Shown: piece by piece, positions 1 to 7,858 of the stretch
Layout of the letters: each line of letters opens with the position of its first letter
How positions within the stretch are numbered: position 1 is the stretch's first letter
DNA from: Plastoroseomonas hellenica
GTDB taxonomy: Bacteria; Pseudomonadota; Alphaproteobacteria; Acetobacterales; Acetobacteraceae
Length of the DNA stretch: 39,685 nt
Reading direction: 5' to 3'
NCBI RefSeq assembly: GCF_018129085.1
Contig: NZ_JAAGBB010000050.1
Location: forward strand, 1 to 39,685
Made by a program: the position numbers and the translations under genes
The notes under the pieces: model-generated
Database searches by the model: none
What the model was told of the DNA's origin: nothing
Seen by the model: the letters and a program-made list of their open reading frames with translations, nothing else

Positions 1-198
1 GGCGCGACGCCCGCCGCACCTCCGGCGGCGGCGCCTGCCGCGCCGGTGACGGGCCTGGTCGGCGGGGTCCTGGGTACGGTCGGCACTGTGCTCAACGGCG
101 TGACCGGCGCCGCTGCCGGCGGCGCTCCGGCAGGTGGCGCGAACCGCGGCGGGCTCCTCGCCCCGGCGACCGGCCTGCTCGGAGGGCTTGCGCGCTAG
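1..198 (+). CDS. C-terminal end of an Ala/Gly/Pro-rich protein (partial)
   Basis: Reading frame 1 is open from the first base to a TAG stop at 196-198, giving 65 residues of a protein that begins outside the window. The residues are almost only Ala, Gly, Pro, Val, Leu and Thr, with short repeated patterns such as GLVGGVLG and GLLGG. I do not recognise the family. Low-complexity tails of this sort are common in secreted or surface proteins. The next gene encodes a TpsB transporter, so this could be the tail of its exported TpsA partner, but nothing in these 65 residues proves that. The frame is supported by its strong codon bias (G or C at most third positions) and a clean stop 88 bases before the next start. 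Confidence 0.6.
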   Translation, partial: GATPAAPPAAAPAAPVTGLVGGVLGTVGTVLNGVTGAAAGGAPAGGANRGGLLAPATGLLGGLAR

Positions 199-228
199 CG
201 CCTTCTTGATCGTAATGGATGTATCAAT

Positions 229-260
229 GGCGGAACGTATCAACTAATCAGCGTTCCGCC
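229..260 (+). other. intercistronic hairpin before the TpsB gene
   Basis: Perfect 9-base inverted repeat GGCGGAACG (229-237) and CGTTCCGCC (252-260) around a 14-base AT-rich loop. It lies between the stop of the Ala/Gly-rich gene and the TpsB start. There is no T-run after it, so it is not a standard intrinsic terminator; an mRNA-processing or attenuating role is possible. A GTATCAA heptamer is also repeated directly at 221-227 and 237-243. Confidence 0.45.
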
Positions 261-286
261 TCTCAACCCCCGGGCGAATTTTCACC

Positions 287-1954
287 ATGACCATTTTCTC
301 AGCACCCGGTCGCCCCGCCGCCATGGCCCTCGGTGCATGGCTCGCCGCGGGGGCCGGGGCGGCCCTGGCCCAGCCGAGCCCGATCCTGGGCGACCGCGGG
401 CGGCTGGAGACGGCGACCCCGCCGGAAACCCCCCGTTCCGCGCCGGTGCCCCAGTCCGCCCCGATAGCGCCGACCGCCGGCGGCATGACGATCACCCCCC
501 GCGAGGTCGCGGTCGCCGGGCCGGACAGGATCGGTGCCGAGGCGACGGCCGAGGCCCGGGCCGCCCTGATCGGGCGCGAGATCGGCCAGGCCGATATCCT
601 CAGGGTCGCCGAAGCCATCCGCGCAGCCTATGCGGCCGCCGGCTATGCGCTGATCACCGTCACCCTCGACGCCTTCGATCCGGCCTCCGGCCTGCTCCGC
701 TACGGCGTGAAGCTCGGCTTCGTAGACGAGGTGCGGATCGAGGGCGACACGGATGGGGCCAATGTCGACAGGCTCAGGAACTATGCCGCCCGCATCGTCG
801 TCGACCGGCCGCTGCGCCAGAGCACCCTGGAGCGCTACATCCTGCTCTCCAACGACCTCGCCGGGCGCCGCGTCGGCAGCCGGTTCGAGCCGCTGCCCGG
901 CCGCATCGACGCGGTCCGCCTGGTGCTGTCGCTGGAGCGGGCGCCGCCGCAGATCGGGCTCAGCATCAACAATCTCGGCGGCGGCGCGCTCGACCGGGTG
1001 CAGGCCGGGGTCAGCTTCACCTCGACCAGCCTGCTCACGGAAGGCGACCGCGCCCGGATCGCCTATGGCTTCCCGCCGGACTTCCGGCGCTACTCCTACC
1101 TCACCGGCTCCTACACCCTGCCGATCGGCTATGACGGGCTGACCTTGACCGGCAGCATCGGCCATCTCATCACCCGGCCGACCCGGACCAATGCGCTCGA
1201 GGGCACGGCGACGGTCGCAAGCCTGCAGCTCGCCTATCCCTGGATCCGCAGCCAGGCGCACAACCTCAACTTCGCGCTCAGCCTCGACGTCTTCGAGAGC
1301 GACCAGGCGCTGCTCGGCCAGCTCAACTCGAGCGAAGGCACCCGCGTGCTGCGGGCGGCCGCGATCTATGCCCACACCCCGACCGATGGCAGCAGCAGCA
1401 GCGTGCTGCGTGGCGTGGCGAGCCAGGGCCTGGACGTGCTCGGCGCCCGCCAGGACATCGCCTTCGCCTATGGCGACCCGAACTTCACCAAGTTCAGCTT
1501 CCTGGCCGCCCACAATCGCAGCTTCTTCGACAATGCCCTGGTGCTGCGGATGCGGATGCTCGGCCAGATCGCCTCCGACCGGCTGCCTGCCTCGGAGTTG
1601 TTCACCTATGGCGGTGCCGATCTCGGTCGGGCATTCGATCCCGGTACGCTCGCCGGCGACGCGGGCATTGGCGGTGCCGTACAACTCGCAGTACCGCTCG
1701 CCTTCATGACTGCACTTCCTTTGGTGACGTACAGCGAAATCTACGCTTTCATCGACGGAGCCCAGGTTTGGCGACGTTACGCAGGGTTCCGAGACTTTCG
1801 GGACCGTGCTGCTTCAGCCGGCGGCGGAGTCGGCTTCCGGATTGGAGAATTGGGCAACTTGAATCTCGAACTGGCCCGCCAGGTGATGGAGCCTCGTTAC
1901 ACGCCCACCAGTGGCGGCTGGCGCTTTGTCATGAGCTTTACGCGGAGTTTCTGA
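287..1954 (+). CDS. ShlB/FhaC/HecB-family two-partner secretion transporter (TpsB)
   Basis: 555-residue outer-membrane transporter of the Omp85-related TpsB family, which moves a large partner protein (TpsA) from periplasm to cell surface. A signal peptide ends at about residue 28 (AALA before Gln). A proline-rich linker follows, then a POTRA-type domain at roughly 66-150 and a long C-terminal beta-barrel rich in alternating aromatic and polar residues. The last residue is Phe, the usual outer-membrane beta-barrel signature. Length matches the family (about 550-600). The ATG at 287 lacks a strong ribosome binding site but gives a perfect signal peptide. The Ala/Gly-rich gene upstream may encode the cargo. 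The two-component genes begin directly after it. Family assignment is confident; substrate is unknown. Confidence 0.88.
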   Translation: MTIFSAPGRPAAMALGAWLAAGAGAALAQPSPILGDRGRLETATPPETPRSAPVPQSAPIAPTAGGMTITPREVAVAGPDRIGAEATAEARAALIGREIGQADILRVAEAIRAAYAAAGYALITVTLDAFDPASGLLRYGVKLGFVDEVRIEGDTDGANVDRLRNYAARIVVDRPLRQSTLERYILLSNDLAGRRVGSRFEPLPGRIDAVRLVLSLERAPPQIGLSINNLGGGALDRVQAGVSFTSTSLLTEGDRARIAYGFPPDFRRYSYLTGSYTLPIGYDGLTLTGSIGHLITRPTRTNALEGTATVASLQLAYPWIRSQAHNLNFALSLDVFESDQALLGQLNSSEGTRVLRAAAIYAHTPTDGSSSSVLRGVASQGLDVLGARQDIAFAYGDPNFTKFSFLAAHNRSFFDNALVLRMRMLGQIASDRLPASELFTYGGADLGRAFDPGTLAGDAGIGGAVQLAVPLAFMTALPLVTYSEIYAFIDGAQVWRRYAGFRDFRDRAASAGGGVGFRIGELGNLNLELARQVMEPRYTPTSGGWRFVMSFTRSF

Positions 1955-2034
1955 CCATGATACTGGATACACAGCCCTGGGTTGTGAAGAAGATGCAGCT
2001 TGGGGTTGTGGATGGAGCGACCGGAAGGGACATC

Positions 2035-2745
2035 ATGAGCGACGACGCGATGCCGCAAGAGCCGCAGAAGGTCCTGATGGTGGAGGACGACCTGGAGCTT
2101 GCGGATGCGACCGGCCTCGTGCTGCGGCGCTTCGGCTTCGAGGTCCATCACGCCGGGACCTGGGCACATGCGCTGGTGCTGTTGGGCGAGGTCCGGCCGG
2201 ATGCCATCCTGCTCGACCAGCATGTGGGCCCGGTGGACACGGTGGCGCGGCTGGCGGAGCTGCGCTCCCTGACTTCGGTGCCGATCCTGGTCGTCACCGC
2301 GAACGAGAGCGAGACCGATCGGGTCCTGGGCCTTGAGTTCGGCGCCGATGATTTCGTGGTGAAGCCGGTTTCGGGGCGTGAGCTGGTGGCGCGGATCCGC
2401 GCCAATCTCCGCAAGTCGCCACCGCCCGAACTGCGGCCGCGCGAGCAATGGCAATACGAGGCCCAGAGCGGACGGCTGCAGGCGCCGGATGGGCGGCAGA
2501 TCCTGCTGACCAGCGCCGAGGCCCGCATGCTGGAGGCACTCATCAACTCCCAGGGGCGGCCGGTGCCGCGCGACGAGCTCGTGAATGCCGTCTACGGGCG
2601 CGACTGGGCTGTGGGCGAACGGGTGGTCGACAACGTCATCTTCGGTCTGCGGCGCAAGCTGGGGTTGCGGCCCGATGACGGCGTCATCCGGTCGATCCGC
2701 AATGTCGGCTATTCCTTCACGGGCTTCCCGATCGCACAGCGGTGA
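2035..2745 (+). CDS. OmpR/PhoB-family response regulator
   Basis: 236-residue two-component response regulator. The receiver domain (about 10-125) has the acidic pair Asp18/Asp19, the phosphoacceptor Asp61 in the ILLD motif, Thr88 and Lys110 before Pro111. A winged-helix trans_reg_C DNA-binding domain fills about 140-232, ending in the typical IRNVGYSF beta-hairpin. The start at 2035 is preferred because GGAAGGGA lies just upstream (2023-2030). An in-frame ATG at 1957, two bases after the TpsB stop, would add 26 residues with no homology to receiver domains. The histidine kinase downstream is the likely partner. Position between TpsB and the tad locus suggests control of surface structures, which is inference. 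Confidence 0.9.
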   Translation: MSDDAMPQEPQKVLMVEDDLELADATGLVLRRFGFEVHHAGTWAHALVLLGEVRPDAILLDQHVGPVDTVARLAELRSLTSVPILVVTANESETDRVLGLEFGADDFVVKPVSGRELVARIRANLRKSPPPELRPREQWQYEAQSGRLQAPDGRQILLTSAEARMLEALINSQGRPVPRDELVNAVYGRDWAVGERVVDNVIFGLRRKLGLRPDDGVIRSIRNVGYSFTGFPIAQR

Positions 2746-2960
2746 CGGTGCCATACTGCATTGCAGCATTGTCGGCAGGAAACAGATGGATAGTTGTAAT
2801 AAGAGGCCCATATTTTATGCATACTACTTAGATTTAAGCTTTTGTTTGTAATTTAGAGATTGTTGAGAATTTTCGGTTGATATCGAAACATCCCATCGTC
2901 TATGGAATGACGTGGAGGTCAGTCGGCAAACAGTAAAGGCTTGTCGCGAGGAGCAAAATT
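2746..2960 (+). promoter_or_regulatory. AT-rich intergenic region upstream of the histidine kinase
   Basis: 215 bases without a gene. From about 2785 to 2900 the DNA is strikingly AT-rich against a GC-rich background, and it contains the palindrome TATGCATA (2816-2823). No promoter hexamers were convincing enough to place. The most likely contents are a promoter for the kinase (and possibly the tad genes behind it) and protein-binding sites. Confidence 0.4.
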
Positions 2961-4433
2961 TTGAACTACCGGCAGCTATCCGAACATTCTTCAGAGCCCT
3001 CCGACCGGCAGCCGGCGCCTCGCCATATTTTGCCGATCACCTCCAGCCCTGGTGTTGTGTTACACGATGATGGAGGGCTGAAGGCGCGCGTTGTCGGATC
3101 AGCGGCAGTTTCTCTCGCGCTTATTGTATTCACGACAATGATCCCGGCCTGGGCCTCGCCGCCGCGCTGGGGGCACGCGTTGCTCATCGGTGTCGGACTG
3201 CTGCCGATACTGCTCGCCGGCCATTGGATATTTGCAGCACTTCGGGCGGCGCGCGGCGCCACCTCAGCCGCCGACATGGCCCGGGTGGATGCCGGGCGTG
3301 CGCGGCTGGTGGCGGAAGGCCTGCTCGGGGAGCTGCCGGGTGCCGCCTATCGCGGCGACCTGCTGGCCGACGGCACCTTCGTCTGCGGCTTCCGGACCGC
3401 GGGCGCCGAGCGCCTGACCGGCTTCTCGCCGATGGAACTGGCGGCACCCGGGGCCTGGCAATCGCGCATCGCGCCGGCCTCCCGCCAGGACTATGCGGCG
3501 TTCCTGGGTGCGCTGTTCGCCGATGGCGAGGCCCAGGTCGAATACGCCTTCATCCGTGCCGATGGGCGGGAGGGCTGGTTTCTGGACCGTGCGCGAATCG
3601 TCGGCCAGGCCGGACGCGGCTGCGTGCTGGTCGCCGGCCAGGTGCTGGACGTGACGCGTGAGCGCGCGCTGGCGGCGCAATCCGCCCAGGCGGCCAAGCT
3701 CGCGACGCTCGGCGAGATGTCGGCGTCGCTGGCGCATGAGCTGGCGCAGCCGCTGTCGGTGATGCTGTTCTCCGCCGAGACGGCACGCGATGCGCTGGAG
3801 GAGCAGGACAGCGAGGCGGCCGCGCTGGCACGCGACCAGCTCGATCGCATCATGCGCCAGATCGGCCGGACGCGCACGATCGCCACCCATCTGCGCGATT
3901 TCGGCCGCAGCGATCCGGGGCCGGAGGAGGCGGTGGACCTGGCCGCGGCGCTGGACGGCGCCATGGTGCTCGCCGGGCCGGCGCTGGCGCGGGCGGGCGT
4001 CGTGGTCGATGCCGCATTGCCGGCAACGCTGCCGAAGCTGCGCGGCCAGAGGCTGATGATCGAACAGATCCTGGTCAACCTGATGCTCAATGCCCGCGAT
4101 GCGATGCGCGAGACGCCCGAGGGCCGGCGGCGGCTGGAGATCGAAGCGCAACCCCGGGACGGACAGGTCGAACTCCGGGTGCGCGATACCGGCAGCGGCC
4201 TGCCGCCAGGCGCGGGGGCGCGGATCTTCGAGCCCTTCTTCACCACCAAGCCGCTGGGGCAGGGGACCGGCCTCGGCCTGTCGATCTGCCACGGCATCAT
4301 GCGCCGGTCCGGCGGCAGCATCCGGGCGGAAAATGCCGACCCGGGCGCCGTCATGATCCTCAACTTCCAGAAGGCGCCGGTCGTCGGGTCGCAGGGCCCG
4401 CTGGGGGCACTCCCCATCGCCAACGCCTCATGA
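2961..4433 (+). CDS. membrane-associated sensor histidine kinase with PAS domain
   Basis: 490-residue sensor kinase. The N-terminus carries two hydrophobic segments (about 49-66 and 73-95). A PAS-like domain lies at about 120-232, then a HisKA dimerisation domain with phosphoacceptor His259 in the motif AHELAQPL, and a HATPase_c domain (about 350-475). The N-box (NLMLNARDAM), the G1 box (DTGSGLPPG) and the G2 box (GQGTGLGLSICHG) are all intact, so it should be active. The start is TTG at 2961, fixed by AGGAG at 2949-2953. It follows its probable response regulator after an AT-rich gap and lies 22 bases before cpaB, so transcription may continue into the tad locus. The FFTTK/GLGLSI pattern resembles NtrB/FixL-like kinases although the regulator is OmpR-type. 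Confidence 0.9.
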   Translation: MNYRQLSEHSSEPSDRQPAPRHILPITSSPGVVLHDDGGLKARVVGSAAVSLALIVFTTMIPAWASPPRWGHALLIGVGLLPILLAGHWIFAALRAARGATSAADMARVDAGRARLVAEGLLGELPGAAYRGDLLADGTFVCGFRTAGAERLTGFSPMELAAPGAWQSRIAPASRQDYAAFLGALFADGEAQVEYAFIRADGREGWFLDRARIVGQAGRGCVLVAGQVLDVTRERALAAQSAQAAKLATLGEMSASLAHELAQPLSVMLFSAETARDALEEQDSEAAALARDQLDRIMRQIGRTRTIATHLRDFGRSDPGPEEAVDLAAALDGAMVLAGPALARAGVVVDAALPATLPKLRGQRLMIEQILVNLMLNARDAMRETPEGRRRLEIEAQPRDGQVELRVRDTGSGLPPGAGARIFEPFFTTKPLGQGTGLGLSICHGIMRRSGGSIRAENADPGAVMILNFQKAPVVGSQGPLGALPIANAS

Positions 4434-4455
4434 ACCGTCGCGAAGGTCCGCAGCC

Positions 4456-5322
4456 ATGTTCCGCCCCGTCAATCTGAACCTTCCACTGCTCGCCGGCCTG
4501 GGGCTGCTCGGGGTGGGGATCGTCTTCGCGCTCCGGCAGGCACCGGAGGCGCCGCGCCCTGCCCCGGCGCCACTGACGGGCCTGGCGCCGGCGGCGCCGG
4601 CGGCCGGGCTGGAGCGCGTGGTCGTGGTGGCGCAGCAGGAGATCCCGCGTGGCGCCGTGGTGCAGCCGCAGATGCTCGCCATGCTGCGGGTGGAGCGGGT
4701 GCCGGATGGCGGCATCGCCACCGATGCGGGGGCAGTCATCGGGCGCGTGGCGGTGGAGCGCATCCCGGCCGGGCAGATGCTCTCGGCCGGGCTGCTGTCG
4801 GCGAGCCCCGCGGGGGCCGGGCTTGCCGTGCTGGTGCCGGCGGGCATGCGCGCGATGACGCTGCGCGTGGCCGAGGATACCGGCATCGCCGGGCTGGTGC
4901 GGCCGGGCGACATGGTCGACCTGCTGATCGCGACCCGGGACGATCAGGGGGGCGGCCCGGCGCGCGCGCAGGTGCCCGACCTCGCGCGGGTCGTGGCCGA
5001 AGGCGTCAAGGTGCTGGCGATCGGCGAGCAACTGGAGCAGGAGCCGCAGCAGCCCAATGCGCCGCGCCAGGCATCGGTGCGGCCGGTGACCTTCGCCGTC
5101 ACGCCGGAGCAGTCCCTGCTCATCGGCCTGACCCGCGCGGATGGCGGCTATCTGCTGGCGCTGCGCAACCCGGAGGACCAGGCGAGCGCGCATCCGGGGC
5201 GCGCCACCCGCGCGCAGCTCCTGGCCGCACCGCTGCCGGAGGCGACGCCCGAGCCCGCCGCGCCGCCGCCGCCGCGGCAGCCGATCGAGATCATCCGCGG
5301 CATGCAGCGGAGCGCCCGTTGA
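4456..5322 (+). CDS. cpaB: Flp pilus assembly protein CpaB (RcpC)
   Basis: 288-residue inner-membrane/periplasmic Tad pilus assembly protein. One N-terminal membrane segment (about 7-24) is followed by a Pro/Ala-rich linker. A SAF domain at about 53-115 reads AQQEIPRGAVV through IPAGQMLSAG, the classic CpaB pattern. An RcpC-type C-terminal domain (about 120-260) and a Pro-rich tail follow. CpaB stabilises the secretin and may touch peptidoglycan. GAAGGT lies a suitable distance before the ATG. Its stop overlaps the cpaC start by one base (TGATG), which points to translational coupling. First clear gene of the tad operon here. Confidence 0.93.
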   Translation: MFRPVNLNLPLLAGLGLLGVGIVFALRQAPEAPRPAPAPLTGLAPAAPAAGLERVVVVAQQEIPRGAVVQPQMLAMLRVERVPDGGIATDAGAVIGRVAVERIPAGQMLSAGLLSASPAGAGLAVLVPAGMRAMTLRVAEDTGIAGLVRPGDMVDLLIATRDDQGGGPARAQVPDLARVVAEGVKVLAIGEQLEQEPQQPNAPRQASVRPVTFAVTPEQSLLIGLTRADGGYLLALRNPEDQASAHPGRATRAQLLAAPLPEATPEPAAPPPPRQPIEIIRGMQRSAR

Positions 5323-6647
5323 TGCGTGTGATCATGACCCTGCTGCTGGCTGCGCTGCTCGGATTGCCGGCGGATGCGCATGCTCAGGCGGGGGCGATCG
5401 GCCTCGGCGTCGGTGCCCAGCAGGTGCTGGATGTGGGGGCGGACGTCACGCGGGTGGCGGTGGGCGATCCCACGGTCGCGGATATCGGCATGGTGGGCGA
5501 CCGGCAGCTCCGCATCGTCGGCACCGGGCCGGGCGCCACCGACGTGGTCATCTGGCGGGGCGAGCGGCAGCAGCGGATCCGCGTCTCCGTGGCGGGCGAT
5601 CCGGCCGGGGCGCGGGCGCTGACCGCGGGCGATCCCACGCTCCGCGGCACCCGCGTCGGCGCCGAGGGCGGCCGCGTCGTGGTGCGGGGCGACGTGCCGA
5701 GCCTGGAGGCGCAGCAGCGGCTGCTCGAGGCGGCGCGCCCGCGGCAGGGGGACATGGTGGACCTCACCCGCATCCGCGGCGACCAGGTGGTGGCGGTGGA
5801 GGTGAAATTCGCCGCCGTCTCCTCCCGCCGGCTGCGCGCGATTGGCTTCGACTTCAGCGCGCTCGGCGGCAGCCTGCAGGTCAGCAGCATCTCGCCATCG
5901 AGCCCGACCGCGGGGCTGGCCGGCGCCGGCGCGCTTTCCGGCGTGACCGCACCGATCGCGACTGCCTTCAACCTGCTGGTCGGGCAGCGTGCGCCGAACC
6001 AGATCCAGACCGCGCTGTCGCTGCTGACCTCGACCGATTTCGCGCAGGTGCTGGCCGAGCCGGTGCTGCTGGTGCGCTCCGGCGAGCGGGCCAGTTTCCT
6101 CGCCGGCGGCGAGGTGCCGATCCCGGTGCCGCAGGGCGGCCTCAGCAACACCATCACGATCGAGTACCGCCCCTTCGGCGTCCGGCTCGAGGTCTCGCCG
6201 GTGGTGCTGTCGCCCGAGCGGATCCTGCTGCGCGTGGCACCCGAGGTGAGCGAGCTCGACTTCAGCAACGCCCTCAGCATCCAGGGCTACACGGTGCCCG
6301 CCTTCCGCAAGCGTTCCACCAGCACGACGGTGGAGCTCGGCAGCGGGCAGAGCTTCATGCTGGCGGGGCTGACCTCCGTCACCAACGGCAACCTCGAGCA
6401 GCGGATCCCCGGCATCGGGCAGTTGCCGATCATCGGTGCGCTGTTCTCCCGCGTGCAGGCGCAGCGTGACGCCCAGGAGCTGGTGATCATCGCAACCCCG
6501 CGGCTGGTGCGGCCGATGTCGCAGCCGCAGGCGGAGCAGGCGTTGCGGCCGTTGCGCCAACAGGCGCCGCTGCCGAGCGTCGGCGACATCATCCTGCAGC
6601 GCAACACGGCGGCCGAAGCCTCTGCGCGCTTCGGATTGCTGCCATGA
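5322..6647 (+). CDS. cpaC: Flp pilus secretin CpaC (RcpA)
   Basis: 441-residue outer-membrane secretin that forms the channel for the Flp pilus. A signal peptide covers about 1-23. A pilus/BON-like N-terminal domain (about 28-105) includes VGVGAQQVLDVG and VWRGERQQR-like secretin N0 features. The type II/III secretin core is at about 225-405, with the motif VPIPVPQGG and the conserved end PGIGQLPIIGALF. The ATG at 5322 shares a base with the cpaB stop; a TTG one codon earlier is an alternative. It overlaps the next gene by four bases (ATGA). Length is slightly short for the family (about 450-550) but all secretin parts are present. Confidence 0.93.
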   Translation: MRVIMTLLLAALLGLPADAHAQAGAIGLGVGAQQVLDVGADVTRVAVGDPTVADIGMVGDRQLRIVGTGPGATDVVIWRGERQQRIRVSVAGDPAGARALTAGDPTLRGTRVGAEGGRVVVRGDVPSLEAQQRLLEAARPRQGDMVDLTRIRGDQVVAVEVKFAAVSSRRLRAIGFDFSALGGSLQVSSISPSSPTAGLAGAGALSGVTAPIATAFNLLVGQRAPNQIQTALSLLTSTDFAQVLAEPVLLVRSGERASFLAGGEVPIPVPQGGLSNTITIEYRPFGVRLEVSPVVLSPERILLRVAPEVSELDFSNALSIQGYTVPAFRKRSTSTTVELGSGQSFMLAGLTSVTNGNLEQRIPGIGQLPIIGALFSRVQAQRDAQELVIIATPRLVRPMSQPQAEQALRPLRQQAPLPSVGDIILQRNTAAEASARFGLLP

Positions 6648-7858
6648 CCGTGATGATGATGACATCCCCCGGCAACAACCTGCCCGTCGCCCTGGCCCTG
6701 ACCGAGGATCGCGCCCTCGGCGACCGGCTCTCGGTAGCGCTCGCCGGCCTCGCGGAGGTGCAGCGCGTCCGGCCGGGTGATCCCGCGCTGGTGGAGACGC
6801 TGCACGCTGTCCGGCCCGACCTGGTGATGGTCGATGGCGACGCCGAGGACGAGGTGGTGACGGAGCTCGTGGCCGCCAGCCGCCGCGCGCAGCCGACCGC
6901 CGCGATCGTCGTGCTGGGCGACGAGACCGAGAGCGGGCTGCTGCTGGCCGCCATGCGCGCCGGCGCCCAGGACGTGCTGCCGCGCAGCGCCGCCGAGCCG
7001 ACCTTGCGGCGCGGCCTGCGGGACCGGCTGCAGCGGACGCTGCGCAGCGGCGGGCCGGAGCGGCGCGCTGAATGCATGGCGCTGATCGGTGGCCATACCG
7101 GCGATCCCGTGCACGAGATCGCCCTGGCGCTGGCCGTGCGCGTCGCCGAGGAGGGCGGCCGCAAGCCACTGCTGGTCGAGCTGTCCTCGCGCGCCGCGGA
7201 CGCGCCGCTCAGCCTCGGCGCCGAATGCGCCTATGGCGTGGTCGAGGCGATGACCGATGTCGATCGCCTGGATGCGGCCCTGCTGGAAGGGGCGGTGACG
7301 CGGCACGCGGCGACCGGCCTCGCGGTGCTGCCGCTGCTCGACCCGCGCGACGCCGCGCGGCTGGATGCCGGGGACCTGCGCAGCCTGGTGGCCGCGCTGG
7401 CCGCGGTCTACGACCCCGTCATCATCAATCTCGGCGGCGAGCCGGTGCCGCTGATGCTGACGGCGCTGGCACCGCAGGTGCGGAGCTGGTGCCTCGTCGC
7501 CACCCAGACCATCACCTCCTCGCGTGGTGCGGCACGGTCGCTGCGGCTGCTCGGCGATGCCGGCGTCGTGGTGAAGGAACGCGTGGTGCTCGCGGTCGCC
7601 GAGCATGACAGCCGGGTGATGCTGACGCCGATCGCGATCTGCGGGGCGCTCGGCCTCGCCTCGGTGGTGTCGCTGCCGGACAACCGGGTGGCGTTCCGCA
7701 ATGCACTCAACCGGGGCCGGCTGCTGATCCGCGCCCTCGGGCCGCGCAGCTTCACCGATTCGCTCGACCTGCTCTCCTCCCGCCTACTCGGCACCGGGGA
7801 TGCGGCCGCGGCGCCGGGCTGGCGGCGGGCACTGTCCCGCATCGGGATCGGCCCATGA
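6644..7858 (+). CDS. cpaE: CpaE/TadZ-like pilus assembly protein with degenerate ATPase site
   Basis: 404-residue protein at the cpaE position of the operon. The N-terminal part (about 14-125) looks like a receiver-like domain, as in CpaE/TadZ. The C-terminal part (about 140-390) follows the MinD/ParA fold of CpaE. However, the place where the deviant Walker A box (KGGVGxST) should be reads GGHTGDPVH (residues 149-157), with no lysine and no Ser/Thr. The LLVDLD-type strand reads LLVELS and the Walker B region reads VIINLGG, with Asn for Asp. Some TadZ proteins are known to have atypical ATPase motifs; here nearly every catalytic feature is gone. It probably acts as a localisation scaffold at the pole rather than as an ATPase. 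Four-base ATGA overlaps occur on both sides. Confidence 0.85.
   Translation: MTVMMMTSPGNNLPVALALTEDRALGDRLSVALAGLAEVQRVRPGDPALVETLHAVRPDLVMVDGDAEDEVVTELVAASRRAQPTAAIVVLGDETESGLLLAAMRAGAQDVLPRSAAEPTLRRGLRDRLQRTLRSGGPERRAECMALIGGHTGDPVHEIALALAVRVAEEGGRKPLLVELSSRAADAPLSLGAECAYGVVEAMTDVDRLDAALLEGAVTRHAATGLAVLPLLDPRDAARLDAGDLRSLVAALAAVYDPVIINLGGEPVPLMLTALAPQVRSWCLVATQTITSSRGAARSLRLLGDAGVVVKERVVLAVAEHDSRVMLTPIAICGALGLASVVSLPDNRVAFRNALNRGRLLIRALGPRSFTDSLDLLSSRLLGTGDAAAAPGWRRALSRIGIGP

Noticed and set aside
299-1684. 461-residue open frame on the minus strand opposite the TpsB gene
   Set aside because: It has no recognisable domain and is an antisense shadow of a GC-rich gene; the plus-strand product has a signal peptide, POTRA and barrel.
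1768-2034. N-terminal extension of the response regulator into the TpsB gene
   Set aside because: It overlaps the TpsB barrel in another frame and the good ribosome binding site is at 2023-2030.
5148-7169. 673-residue open frame on the minus strand opposite cpaB-cpaC-cpaE
   Set aside because: Arg/Ala/Gly-biased composition with no motif, lying across three well-supported genes.
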